From Roseomonas sp. (GTDB lineage Bacteria > Pseudomonadota > Alphaproteobacteria > Acetobacterales > Acetobacteraceae), in NCBI GenBank assembly GCA_020249285.1, contig JADCFX010000015.1:1-36305 (forward strand): a DNA stretch of 36,305 bases. Direction: 5' to 3'. The notes under the pieces were generated by a model, which saw nothing but the letters and a program-made list of their open reading frames with translations, did no database searches and was not told where the DNA came from. Of this stretch, positions 23,169-30,876 are shown in pieces. The number at the start of each line of letters is the position of its first letter. Position 1 is the stretch's first letter. Both the position numbers and the translations under genes were made by a program.

Positions 23169-24290
23169 ATGGTCCCGCGCATGAGCACCATGACCTTCCC
23201 CGCCCCCGCCCCGGCCGCCTGGCCCAGCGCCACCCCCGCCCAAGCCGACTTTGATGCCGCCAAGCTGCAAGCCGCTGTGGATTTCGCCGCCGCCCATGAA
23301 ACCCCCTGGCCCTATGACCTGGCCGGCCATATCGGGCGTGGCTTTTTCGAGGCACCGCCGGATAATGAAGTGCTGGGTCCGCTCAGCCCGCGCGGCGCGC
23401 CATGCGGTCTGATCACGCGCCATGGCGCCTTGGTCACAAGCTGGGGCGATACGCGCGAAACCAGCCAAACCTTCAGCGTCGCGAAATCCTACCTCTCGAT
23501 GCTGACCGGCCTCGCCTGGGCCGATGGGCTGATCCCGGACCTGGATCAGCGCGTCGGCGAAACCGTCAAGGATGGCGGCTTTGAAGGCCCGCAGAATGGC
23601 CCGATCACCTGGCGGCATTTGCTGCAGAATATGTCGGAATGGGAAGGCACGCTGTTTGGCAAATCCGACATGATTGACCGTGGCCGCGACCTGCGCGCCG
23701 AAGGCCAGGGCAAGAAAGGCACGCGGCAATTGCAGGCCCCCGGTACGCATTGGGAATATAATGACGTGCGCGTGAACCGGCTTTCGCTGGCGTTGCTGCG
23801 CCGCTTTGGCCGGCCCTTGCCGGAGGTTTTCGCCGAGCGCATCCTGAACCCCATCGGCGGCAGCCGGGACTGGCGCTGGGATGGCTACCGCACCTCCTGG
23901 GTGACGCTTGAAAACGGCCAGCGCGTGCAATCCGTCCCCGGCGGCACGCATTGGGGCGGCGGCGTTGCCATCCATGCCGAAGACCAGGCGCGGATCGGGC
24001 TACTCGCGCTTAATCGTGGTCGCTGGGCGGGGAGTGAAATCCTGCCGGCGCAATGGTTTGACTGGTCCACTGAAGCCTGCGCGCTCAATCCTTCCTATGG
24101 GTTCCTGTGGTGGCTGAATACCTCCGGGGAGCGTTTCCCCTCCGCCACACGGGATGCGTTTTTCGCCTCCGGCGCCGGGGGCAATCTGACCTGGGTGGAC
24201 CCGGCCACCGGGATTGTGGCGGTGCTGCGCTGGACGGATCCCAAGGCGATGGATGGCTTTATTGGTCGCGTGCGCGCGGCGCTGATCTGA
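23169..24290 (+). CDS. Serine hydrolase, beta-lactamase / class C penicillin-binding-protein family
   Basis: A 373-residue serine hydrolase of the beta-lactamase-related (PF00144) family. The catalytic S103-V-A-K106 motif is followed by Y-L-S-M-L-T-G-L-A. H-W-E-Y-N-D holds the Tyr-x-Asn-like element, and a C-terminal W-G-G-G-V-A-I-H segment lies where the third motif is expected. No signal peptide is visible, so it is probably cytoplasmic, an esterase- or peptidase-like enzyme rather than an antibiotic-resistance enzyme. Of the clustered starts (23169, 23181, 23190) I use the first. It ends 18 bp before the 6-phosphogluconate dehydrogenase gene, which may be cotranscribed. Confidence 0.85.
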   Translation: MVPRMSTMTFPAPAPAAWPSATPAQADFDAAKLQAAVDFAAAHETPWPYDLAGHIGRGFFEAPPDNEVLGPLSPRGAPCGLITRHGALVTSWGDTRETSQTFSVAKSYLSMLTGLAWADGLIPDLDQRVGETVKDGGFEGPQNGPITWRHLLQNMSEWEGTLFGKSDMIDRGRDLRAEGQGKKGTRQLQAPGTHWEYNDVRVNRLSLALLRRFGRPLPEVFAERILNPIGGSRDWRWDGYRTSWVTLENGQRVQSVPGGTHWGGGVAIHAEDQARIGLLALNRGRWAGSEILPAQWFDWSTEACALNPSYGFLWWLNTSGERFPSATRDAFFASGAGGNLTWVDPATGIVAVLRWTDPKAMDGFIGRVRAALI

Positions 24291-24308
24291 CAGAGGGGAA
24301 CGCAAGCC

Positions 24309-25283
24309 ATGGAAATCGGCATTGTCGGTTTGGGCCGTATGGGGGGCAATATCGCGCGGCGGCTGATGCAGGCGGGGCATCGCGCCGTGGTCTGGGACAA
24401 GGATGCCGCCGCCGTGGCGGCACTCACCGCCGAAGGTGCGGTCGGGGTTGCCGATCTGGCCGGGCTGGTCGCGGCGCTGGGTGCACCCCGCGCGGTCTGG
24501 GTCATGCTGCCCCATGGCGCGCCGACGGAAGATGCACTGGAACAATTGGGCGGACTGCTTTCGCCGGGGGATGCCGCGATTGATGGCGGTAATACCCATT
24601 GGAAGGATGATATCCGCCGCGCCAAGGCACTCAGCGCCCGGGGCATTGATTACCTTGATATCGGCACCTCCGGCGGGGTTTGGGGGCTGAAGCGCGGCTA
24701 TTGCCTGATGATTGGCGGCAAACCCGCCCCGGTGGCACGGCTGGCACCGATTTTCACAGCGCTGGCGCCTGGGCGGGGAGATATTCCAACCACACCACGC
24801 CGTGAAGGACGCCCCGCAAATATCGAAGAAGGTTGGATTCATTGTGGTGATCATGGCGCTGGGCATCTTGTCAAAATGGTCCATAACGGCATTGAATACG
24901 GGATGATGCAGGCGCTCGCCGAAGGGCTTGATCTGCTGCTTCACGCCGATAGCCCCGAATTGCCGGAAGATCAGCGGCTTAGCTTGGATATCGCGGATGT
25001 CACGGAAGCCTGGCGGCGGGGTTCGGTCATTACCTCCTGGCTACTCGATCTGACCGCGAGTGCCTTGGCGGAAGACCCTGATCTTGCGAAATATTCGGGC
25101 AAGGTGGGGGATTCCGGCGAAGGCCGCTGGACCGTGCAGCAGGCGGTGGAAACGGCGGTCGCGGCGCCGGTGCTGACGGCAGCGCTTTATGCCCGCTTCC
25201 GGTCGCGCGATCAGGTGAATTTCGGTGATCGCGCGCTTTCGGCCATGCGCCATGGCTTTGGCGGGCACCTGGAACCCAAATAG
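24309..25283 (+). CDS. gnd: 6-phosphogluconate dehydrogenase, decarboxylating (short type)
   Basis: Oxidatively decarboxylates 6-phosphogluconate to ribulose-5-phosphate. The 324-residue enzyme belongs to the shorter, NAD-type group (GndA/YqeC-like). Visible motifs are the nucleotide fold G-I-V-G-L-G-R-M-G-G-N, substrate motif D-G-G-N-T-H-W-K-D-D, D-I-G-T-S-G-G-V-W-G, and the active-site lysine helix H-L-V-K-M-V-H-N-G-I-E-Y-G. The tail has R-F-R-S-R. It lies 2 bp upstream of gluconokinase, so the pair converts gluconate to ribulose-5-phosphate, feeding the pentose-phosphate pool. Confidence 0.95.
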   Translation: MEIGIVGLGRMGGNIARRLMQAGHRAVVWDKDAAAVAALTAEGAVGVADLAGLVAALGAPRAVWVMLPHGAPTEDALEQLGGLLSPGDAAIDGGNTHWKDDIRRAKALSARGIDYLDIGTSGGVWGLKRGYCLMIGGKPAPVARLAPIFTALAPGRGDIPTTPRREGRPANIEEGWIHCGDHGAGHLVKMVHNGIEYGMMQALAEGLDLLLHADSPELPEDQRLSLDIADVTEAWRRGSVITSWLLDLTASALAEDPDLAKYSGKVGDSGEGRWTVQQAVETAVAAPVLTAALYARFRSRDQVNFGDRALSAMRHGFGGHLEPK

Positions 25284-25285
25284 AC

Positions 25286-25810
25286 ATGCGCCCCGCTGCC
25301 ATCATCATCATGGGGGTTTCGGGGTCGGGCAAATCCACCATCGGCGCGCTACTGGCTGAGCGGCTCGGCTGGCCCTTCGCCGATGCGGATGGCTTCCACC
25401 CGCCGGAGAACGTGGCGAAAATGGCCGCCGGCACGCCGCTGACCGATGCTGACCGTTGGCCTTGGCTGGACGCGATTGCCGCGCATATCGGCGCGGCGCG
25501 AGGAACGGGGCAGCCCGTGGTGGTCGCCTGTTCGGCGTTGCGCCGCGCCTATCGGGACAGGCTACGCGCCGGGCATGGCGATCTGATTTTCCTGCATCTA
25601 TCCGGCGCACCGGCAGTTATCGCCGAGCGCCAGGCGGCCCGTCAGGGCCATTTCATGCCGCCATCCCTGATGGCGAGCCAATTTGCGACCCTGGAAGATA
25701 CCGGGGATGAACCCGATGCGCTTTCAGTCTCCGTGACTGCGGCGCCTCAGTCGGTGGTGGATGCCGCCATGGCGGCGCTCGGCCCCTTCGGCCTCAGGGC
25801 GGGTCCATGA
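25286..25810 (+). CDS. gntK: Gluconokinase
   Basis: Phosphorylates gluconate to 6-phosphogluconate. The 174-residue P-loop kinase has G10-V-S-G-S-G-K-S-T18, then D-A-D-G-F-H-P-P-E-N-V-A-K-M and G-x-P-L-T-D-x-D-R-W-P-W-L, the gluconate-binding blocks, V-A-C-S-A-L-R-R-A-Y-R-D and G-H-F-M-P. The length is normal. It starts 2 bp after the gnd stop, so the two are coupled. The last 17 bp overlap the 3' end of the convergent gene at 25794. Confidence 0.95.
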   Translation: MRPAAIIIMGVSGSGKSTIGALLAERLGWPFADADGFHPPENVAKMAAGTPLTDADRWPWLDAIAAHIGAARGTGQPVVVACSALRRAYRDRLRAGHGDLIFLHLSGAPAVIAERQAARQGHFMPPSLMASQFATLEDTGDEPDALSVSVTAAPQSVVDAAMAALGPFGLRAGP

Positions 25811-26441
25811 AGGCCGAGGACATGGAAGCCCGCGCGATCAGGGACCGCATGGAGGGGTTTTCATGGCCCTCATGCGCGGTCAGTGCCTCCATCGGGCAGA
25901 AATACTCATGCGGCTGCGGGACCTGATTGCGCGCAAAACCGGCGTAATGTTCCCGCTGCAACCCGTAAAGCACGCGGATATCACGCACCGGGACCGTCAG
26001 CCCCGCCACGGGTTCCGCCACACAGGCGGGGATCATGCGCCAGCGCGGCGTTTCATCCCCCGGCTGGATCGGCGCCAATAGCCAGGCCAAAGGGCAGAAG
26101 GCGAGCAAGGAGTTGGTGGAGGGCGCAAAGCGGGAGCGTTTATCCAGTAAATTCTGGAAAGTGGAGCAGGCTTCGATACACAGGATATCCGCAAAGGGGT
26201 CTTCCGGCGTGCCGCCGAAATGCAGCCAAAGCCCATCCGGGATGGTACGCATCCGGTCAGACCCGGGCACCTTCAGATAGGGCTGGGCGATGGGTTCACC
26301 CTCACTCGGGCGGGCGCGCAGCCAGGACGCGCCCTTGTTGGCGGTGGCGCCAGGGGGGCGTTGCGGCCAGGTTTTCAGCCGGGCACGGACGACATTGTCC
26401 AGCCGGATGGTCTTGCGATCGTTGCGCAGGGCTTCGCTCAT
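25794..26441 (-). CDS. Hypothetical protein (215 aa)
   Basis: I do not recognise this family. It starts at the ATG at 26441 (M-S-E-A-L-R-N-D-R-K-T-I-R-L-D); a TTG nine codons earlier is in frame but the AGAGG Shine-Dalgarno-like sequence favours the ATG. Notable stretches are K-V-P-G-S-D-R-M-R-T-I-P-D-G-L-W-L-H-F, a central D-I-L-C-I-E-A-C-S-T-F-Q-N-L-L-D-K-R-S-R, and A-L-T-A-H-E-G-H-E-N-P. No signal peptide or membrane span is seen. Its 5' side is the AT-rich gap at 26469-26720. The D-I-L-x-I-E-A sequence is reminiscent of PD-(D/E)XK nuclease cores, but I cannot confirm that. Confidence 0.65.
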   Translation of the reverse strand: MSEALRNDRKTIRLDNVVRARLKTWPQRPPGATANKGASWLRARPSEGEPIAQPYLKVPGSDRMRTIPDGLWLHFGGTPEDPFADILCIEACSTFQNLLDKRSRFAPSTNSLLAFCPLAWLLAPIQPGDETPRWRMIPACVAEPVAGLTVPVRDIRVLYGLQREHYAGFARNQVPQPHEYFCPMEALTAHEGHENPSMRSLIARASMSSAFMDPP

Positions 26442-26468
26442 AGCACGAATTACCTCTTTTAAATACAA

Positions 26469-26720
26469 CCTAGGGTTTAGTTAAGATGAATCCCACAAAG
26501 CAAGGCAAGCGAAATCCGCTGCAAAAACCAGCAAAACTTCGAGTCAAAATGCTGCTTAAGGCGATTTTCTTAAAACTACTTTAATAAAAACAACTAACTG
26601 ATTCTATGGAATCATCATTAAAAAGCACCGCCAAAAAATTCGTCAAAAAAGAAAAATACAACCATAGAGAGAATGTCTTGATCGGTCACATTGATGTATT
26701 TGTTTTGTTCTGATCATGCA
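26469..26720. other. AT-rich intergenic island
   Basis: Roughly 250 bp far richer in A+T than anything else nearby, with many A-tracts and TTAA/TTTT runs. It probably holds the promoter of the minus-strand gene at 26441. It contains one short open frame, ATG 26486 to TAA 26584 (32 residues, very Lys/Leu-rich, ending F-L-K-L-L), without a ribosome-binding site. No terminator hairpin, tRNA or inverted repeat stands out. It may be scar DNA or an upstream element. Confidence 0.5.
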
Positions 26721-26846
26721 AGCCATCCCGTAGCCGCGAGCGCTGTTTTCCATCTCGCTTTTCTCCATGTAAGACTGCCGCAGAAGGCCAAGCAGCGCTT
26801 TTGCTGACCTCTTCCAGCCCTACCAAATGCCGAAAGGACGCCCCCC

Positions 26847-27197
26847 ATGACCATCACCCGCCTTGCCCCTGAAGAACGCCTCTCCGGCGCCGTGATTGGC
26901 GGCGGGCTGATCTGGCTGGCCGGCCAGGTGGCCGATGACACCAGCCTGGATACGGAGGGGCAAACGGCCGATATCCTGAAACAGATTGACGCCCTACTGG
27001 CCCAGGCCGGGACAGATAAGCGCGCTTTGCTCTCCGCCACCGTCATCCTGGCCGATATCCGCGACGCGCCGGCCATGAACCGCGCATGGGATCGCTGGCT
27101 GGACCATGCCCATAAGCCCGCCCGCATGACCATTCAGGCCGCGCTGGTGGACCCCGCCTGGAAGGTGGAGATCACCGGCGTCGCCCTGGCGCCGTGA
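26847..27197 (+). CDS. RidA/YjgF-family protein
   Basis: RidA-family proteins hydrolyse reactive enamine/imine intermediates of PLP enzymes. The 116-residue product has the typical size and blocks: G-G-L-I-W-L-A-G-Q-V-A-D-D near residue 20, T-E-G-Q-T-A-D-I-L-K-Q-I-D-A-L-L, and the C-terminal A-R-M-T-I-Q-A-A-L-V-D-P-A-W-K-V-E-I, whose Arg contacts the imine carboxylate in active members. The ATG has AAAGGA at about 7 bases. A tiny membrane-protein gene overlaps its stop (GTGA). Confidence 0.92.
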   Translation: MTITRLAPEERLSGAVIGGGLIWLAGQVADDTSLDTEGQTADILKQIDALLAQAGTDKRALLSATVILADIRDAPAMNRAWDRWLDHAHKPARMTIQAALVDPAWKVEITGVALAP

Positions 27198-27340
27198 ACG
27201 CACCATCTCCCCCTCGCCGGCCGGATCGTTGGCTGCGCGCTGCGCTGGCGACGCTCGGCTTCGGGTTGCTGGTGGCGGGCGGGATTGCGGATCACGGCGG
27301 GGTAGGCACACTTGGCACGTCAGAGAATGCGATCAAATGA
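27194..27340 (+). CDS. Small single-span membrane protein (48 aa) coupled to ridA
   Basis: GTG at 27194 overlaps the RidA stop (GTGA) and the frame runs 48 codons to TGA. The product has a Pro/Arg-rich N-terminus (A-P-S-P-P-R-R-P-D-R-W-L-R) and one hydrophobic helix (A-L-A-T-L-G-F-G-L-L-V-A-G-G-I-A) followed by a short polar tail. The 4-bp overlap, the positive-inside pattern and GC-rich third positions suggest a real gene. No function is known. Confidence 0.45.
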   Translation: MNAPSPPRRPDRWLRAALATLGFGLLVAGGIADHGGVGTLGTSENAIK

Positions 27341-27380
27341 AGGCGCAGCGGATGCCCAGTAAGCGGTTGCGAAACGGTCA

Positions 27381-27408
27381 TTGTCTAGGCGCCTTTCCGC
27401 CGTAATTC
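27381..27408 (+). promoter_or_regulatory. Putative promoter of the sugar-nucleotide operon
   Basis: TTGTCT (27381-27386), 16-bp spacer, TAATTC (27403-27408), 39 bp before the epimerase ATG at 27448, which has AGGAA at 27435-27439. Imperfect hexamers; by-eye call. Confidence 0.3.
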
Positions 27409-27447
27409 AGGTATTGAATCCGAGCATCGCAAATAGGAAAGCCGCGC

Positions 27448-28440
27448 ATGGTGACGCCAGCTTATTGGCACGGGAAAAGGGTTCTGGTGACCGGGGGGGC
27501 GGGCTTCCTTGGCTCCAACCTCTGCCATACCTTGGCCGGCATGGGCGCGCGTGTGACGGCGCTTGATGCCATGATGCCTGATGGCGGCGCTTCTGCGCGC
27601 AATTTGGAAGGGGCGGGCGTTCTGCTGGTGCGCGGTGATATCCGCGACACGGAACTGCACTCGCTTTGTGAAGGCATTGATGTGCTGTTCAATATGGCGG
27701 CACAAACCAGCCATATGGGCGGGCAGAAGGACCCCGTTGCCGATATCGCCATCAATGCCGTTGCTCAGGTGCGCCTGATTGGCGTGATGCGCGAAGCGGC
27801 GCCGAAAGCGACCGTGGTGCATGCCTCCACAAGGCAATTTTATGGAAGGCCGCGGAGCCTGCCAGTGGATGAGCTTCATCCGGTGAACCCGCCCGATGCC
27901 AATGGCGTTTCCAAATGGGCGGGTGAGCAATATTGGCTTTTGGAAAACCGCGTGCTGCATCGCCCGGTGGTGTCGCTGCGGCTGACCAATTGCTACGGGC
28001 CGCGGCTGCGCATTCGCGATGCACGCCAGACCTTCCTTGGCATTTGGATTCGCCGCGTTTTGGAAAGCGAGCCCTTCGAAGTTTGGGGTGGGGCGCAGCT
28101 GCGTGACCTGACCTATGTGGATGATGTCACCAGCGCCTTTCTGATGGCGGCCGAACAGGCGGCAAACCCCGGCGTGGGCGGCCAGGTTTTCAATATCGGC
28201 GGCAGCCCACCGGTTTCCCTGCTTGATCTGGCCGCCAAGCTGATTGCCGCCAATGGTGGCAAGGGCAGTTTTGAAACGCGTGAATTTCCCGCCGATCGGG
28301 CGCCGATTGATATCGGGTCCTACGCGGCGGATGATCGCGCCTTCCGCCATGCGACCGGCTGGGCGCCGGCGATTGACCTGGATAAGGGGCTGAAGCTGTC
28401 CCTTGACTGGTATCGCCAGCGCCTTGCCGATTATTTGTGA
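27448..28440 (+). CDS. NAD-dependent epimerase/dehydratase (extended SDR)
   Basis: A 330-residue extended short-chain dehydrogenase acting on an NDP-sugar. The NAD-binding T-G-G-A-G-F-L-G-S is at residues 15-23, followed by N-M-A-A-Q-T-S-H. The catalytic loop is H-A-S-T-R-Q-F-Y-G then D-A-N152-G-V-S-K156: the Y-x-x-x-K tyrosine is Asn here, while Lys is kept. R-L-T-N-C-Y-G-P-R and L-T-Y-V-D-D-V-T follow. I recall a subgroup with N-G-x-N/S-K in this place, so the change may be lineage-wide. It heads a three-gene run with a DegT aminotransferase (22 bp on) and a glycosyltransferase, which together could make and transfer an amino sugar. Confidence 0.88.
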   Translation: MVTPAYWHGKRVLVTGGAGFLGSNLCHTLAGMGARVTALDAMMPDGGASARNLEGAGVLLVRGDIRDTELHSLCEGIDVLFNMAAQTSHMGGQKDPVADIAINAVAQVRLIGVMREAAPKATVVHASTRQFYGRPRSLPVDELHPVNPPDANGVSKWAGEQYWLLENRVLHRPVVSLRLTNCYGPRLRIRDARQTFLGIWIRRVLESEPFEVWGGAQLRDLTYVDDVTSAFLMAAEQAANPGVGGQVFNIGGSPPVSLLDLAAKLIAANGGKGSFETREFPADRAPIDIGSYAADDRAFRHATGWAPAIDLDKGLKLSLDWYRQRLADYL

Positions 28441-28462
28441 CCCTGAAGGGAAAGAACGCACA

Positions 28463-29602
28463 ATGAATGCGCCCGTCATTACCATGATCCCCCAGGCCGA
28501 TCCCGGCGCCGGCTATCGCGCCCAGAAGGCCGAAATCGATGCGGCAGTGGCGCGCGCGCTGGCAAGCGGCTGGTATATTCTGGGCAAGGAGGGTGCCGCG
28601 TTTGAGGAAGAATACGCTTCCTGGCTTGGCACCCGCCGCGCGATTGGCTGCGCCAATGGCACGGATGCGCTGGCGCTGATCCTGCGCGGGCTTGGCATTG
28701 GCCCGGGGATGAGTGTGGCTACTGTCTCCCACACTGCCGTTGCAACCGTTTCCGCAATTGAAATGGTCGGCGCCACGCCGCTGCTTTTGGATATTGACCC
28801 CGATACATACACCATGGATCCGGATGAGCTGCTGAGCGTGATGGATCATCCGCCGCCAGGTCTGCCGCCTTTGCGTGCCGTGATCCCGGTGCATATTTAT
28901 GGCCAGGCCAGTGATCTGGAACCGATGCTTGAAGCAACGCGCGCGGCGGGCATCGCTTTGATTGAGGATTGCGCGCAATGCCATGGCGCGACGCTTGATG
29001 GCGCCAAGCTTGGCACGCTTGGCACGGCTTCCGCCTTCAGCCTGTATCCCACCAAGAATCTTGGTGCGCTAGGTGATGGTGGTGTGCTGGCGACGAATGA
29101 TGAGGCGCTGGCGGATCGCATTGCCGCCATTCGGCAATATGGCTGGAAGGAACGCTATATCAGCGACATGGTGGGCGTGAATTCGCGGCTTGATGAAGTG
29201 CAGGCGGCGATTTTGCGCGTGAAGCTGACCGCGCTTGATGCTGGCAATGAACGCCGCCGCGCGATTGCGGGCGCCTATGATGCGGCGCTGGCGGGTGGCC
29301 CTTACGCGCCGCCGCAGCGCCGCGCCGGCACGGAGCATGTCTTCCATCAATATGTCCTGCGCGTGCCAGATCGTGCCGCAGTGCAGGCGAAGCTGAAGGA
29401 ACAAGGCATTGGCACGGGCATCCATTACCCGGTGCCGGTGCATTTGCAGCCGGCCTATCAGGGCCGCGTGCCGCTGGGGCCGGCCGGCTGTGCCGAGACT
29501 GCCGATGCCGCGCGGGAGGTGATGAGCCTTCCCATGTATCCCGAATTGACCGATGCGCAGGTGGAACGCATTTGTGTTGGGTTGCGGAGCTTGAAGGGCT
29601 GA
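28463..29602 (+). CDS. DegT/DnrJ/EryC1/StrS-family aminotransferase
   Basis: PLP-dependent transaminase that converts a keto-sugar nucleotide to an amino sugar. The start is ATG 28463 (M-N-A-P-V-I-T-M), behind GAAGGGAAAG; 379 residues is normal. Motifs are the cofactor-binding C-A-N-G-T-D-A-L near 63, H-I-Y-G-Q, E-D-C-A-Q-C-H-G-A, and the PLP lysine K198 in S-L-Y-P-T-K-N-L-G-A-L-G-D-G-G. H-Y-P-V-P-V-H-L-Q-P-A-Y lies near the C-terminus. The preceding epimerase/dehydratase may supply its substrate. It is probably for a surface polysaccharide or glycan. Confidence 0.94.
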   Translation: MNAPVITMIPQADPGAGYRAQKAEIDAAVARALASGWYILGKEGAAFEEEYASWLGTRRAIGCANGTDALALILRGLGIGPGMSVATVSHTAVATVSAIEMVGATPLLLDIDPDTYTMDPDELLSVMDHPPPGLPPLRAVIPVHIYGQASDLEPMLEATRAAGIALIEDCAQCHGATLDGAKLGTLGTASAFSLYPTKNLGALGDGGVLATNDEALADRIAAIRQYGWKERYISDMVGVNSRLDEVQAAILRVKLTALDAGNERRRAIAGAYDAALAGGPYAPPQRRAGTEHVFHQYVLRVPDRAAVQAKLKEQGIGTGIHYPVPVHLQPAYQGRVPLGPAGCAETADAAREVMSLPMYPELTDAQVERICVGLRSLKG

Positions 29603-30468
29603 ATACTTCAGCTGCCTTGGGGCGGGTCTGCGTCGTCACCGTTGCCTATAACAGCGCTGCCGCCTTGCGCGGGCTGCTGGGGAGCGTACCGCCCGGCCTT
29701 GCGGTGATTGTGGTGGATAATGCCAGCCGCGATGACAGCGCGGCGGTGGCGGAAGCTGCCGGCGCGCGCGTGATCCGCAATGCGGCTAATCTTGGCTTTG
29801 GCATGGGCTGCAATATCGGGATGGATGCGGCAGAGACGGAATTCGTGCTGCTCGCCAACCCCGATACGCGGCTGGATGCGGGAGCGATTGCGCGGCTTGT
29901 GGCCGCCGCCGATGCATTTCCCGATGCGGCCATTCTGGCGCCCATGCTTTGCGATGAAAACGGTGAGCGCGTCAGGTCCTGGGATGTGGAACAACTGCAT
30001 CGTCGGTTGCTTTCGCGCAAACGTGGCGCCGAGCCCTGGCCGGAAGGGCCATTATGCGCGGAATTCCTCTCGGGCGCTTGCATGTTGCTGCGGGCGTCCG
30101 ATGGGCTGCGCTTCGATGAAGCCTTCTTCCTGTTTTATGAGGATGACGCGATTTGCACCGCCGCCCGCGCGAAAGGGCGTAGCCTGGTGCTGGTGCCGGA
30201 TGCGGTGATGCGTCACGCGGGGGGCGGTTCTTCCGCGCCATCACAAGCGCTTTCCGCCTTCAAAGCGCGGCACATGGCCTGGAGCAGGCTGCATTACATG
30301 GCGCTGATGCGGGGTAGCGCGGCGGCGCGGCACGAAGCCTGGGCGCGGGTGGGGCATCATAGCGGCAAGGCTGTTGGGCATGGGCTCACGCTGCGCCTGG
30401 AAAAATTGCGCGCCGATCTGGCGGGGCTTGGCGGGACGCTGGCTTGGCTGCGAGGGCGCCGCGCCTGA
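29572..30468 (+). CDS. Glycosyltransferase family 2 (rhamnosyltransferase-like)
   Basis: An inverting GT-A enzyme that transfers a sugar from an NDP donor. Motifs are V-V-T-V-A-Y-N-S, V-V-D-N-A-S-R-D-D-S, N-x-A-N-L-G-F-G-M-G-C-N-I-G (the RfbF/rhamnosyl-type signature), L-L-A-N-P-D-T-R-L, F-L-S-G-A-C-M-L-L-R and F-F-L-F-Y-E-D-D-A-I-C. The frame starts with TTG at 29572, overlapping the aminotransferase by 31 bp; another TTG at 29617 (L-G-R-V-C-V-V-T) lies right before the first strand and may be the real start. The first strand then begins as in relatives. No membrane span is predicted. It ends the sugar operon; the island follows. Confidence 0.9.
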   Translation: MCWVAELEGLNTSAALGRVCVVTVAYNSAAALRGLLGSVPPGLAVIVVDNASRDDSAAVAEAAGARVIRNAANLGFGMGCNIGMDAAETEFVLLANPDTRLDAGAIARLVAAADAFPDAAILAPMLCDENGERVRSWDVEQLHRRLLSRKRGAEPWPEGPLCAEFLSGACMLLRASDGLRFDEAFFLFYEDDAICTAARAKGRSLVLVPDAVMRHAGGGSSAPSQALSAFKARHMAWSRLHYMALMRGSAAARHEAWARVGHHSGKAVGHGLTLRLEKLRADLAGLGGTLAWLRGRRA

Positions 30469-30493
30469 TTGGTTTATGCCCCCAGAAGCATGC

Positions 30494-30863
30494 AGGATCG
30501 GCAGTCGTATTCTCGTGGCTATCTGTCTTGAAGGTACTCGCCAGGCAACACTTGGGTCATTGGAACAATGTCTAGTGAAAGCAACAAGAAGATCGATACC
30601 TAGGTCTGCTAGCGCGATGCTACATGGCTTTTTTTTTTGAGGCCGGAAACATCGATGAATTTGCAGACAGCATTCCTAGAAGCATCAAGGAAAGGCTTGG
30701 AAGGGTTCGAGCAAGCGATTGCATCGTGCTCGCTCAGGCTTCGATGCGTGTTGCTCCGAACGCGTTGAAGGATGTGATTATACTGGTCCAGACTTCACCC
30801 TTGATGGCAGCAAAACGGTCCATCCAAATCGCAAGTCGTTCCAGACAACATAACAATCGCTAA
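30494..30863 (+). pseudogene. Truncated, frameshifted remnant of an Asp/Glu-racemase-like gene
   Basis: Two overlapping frames look like consecutive parts of one C-terminal domain. The first (about 30494-30634) reads G-S-R-I-L-V-A-I-C-L-E-G-T. The second (about 30624-30863) reads F-E-A-G-N-I-D-E-F-A-D, then S-D-C-I-V-L-A-Q-A-S-M and V-Q-T-S-P. The C-I-V-L-A-Q-A-S-M then T-S-P pattern resembles the Asp/Glu/hydantoin racemase family. The frames meet at a run of ten T (30626-30635), so a homopolymer slip (or sequencing error) splits them. No N-terminal half is present. The base composition is lower in GC than the neighbours. Recognition is by pattern and tentative. Confidence 0.4.
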
Positions 30864-30876
30864 GGCTATGGAGAGG

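Noticed and set aside
22782..23975. 397-codon minus-strand frame across the FrnE and serine hydrolase genes
   Set aside because: It runs antisense through the serine hydrolase and out of frame through FrnE; typical GC-rich shadow.
25794..26441. Calling the unknown protein a PD-(D/E)XK nuclease
   Set aside because: Only one loose D-x-L-x-I-E-A stretch fits; the remaining motif residues are not visible.
26486..26584. 32-residue Lys/Leu-rich open frame
   Set aside because: No ribosome-binding site and AT-rich context in which such frames arise by chance; kept only as an observation.
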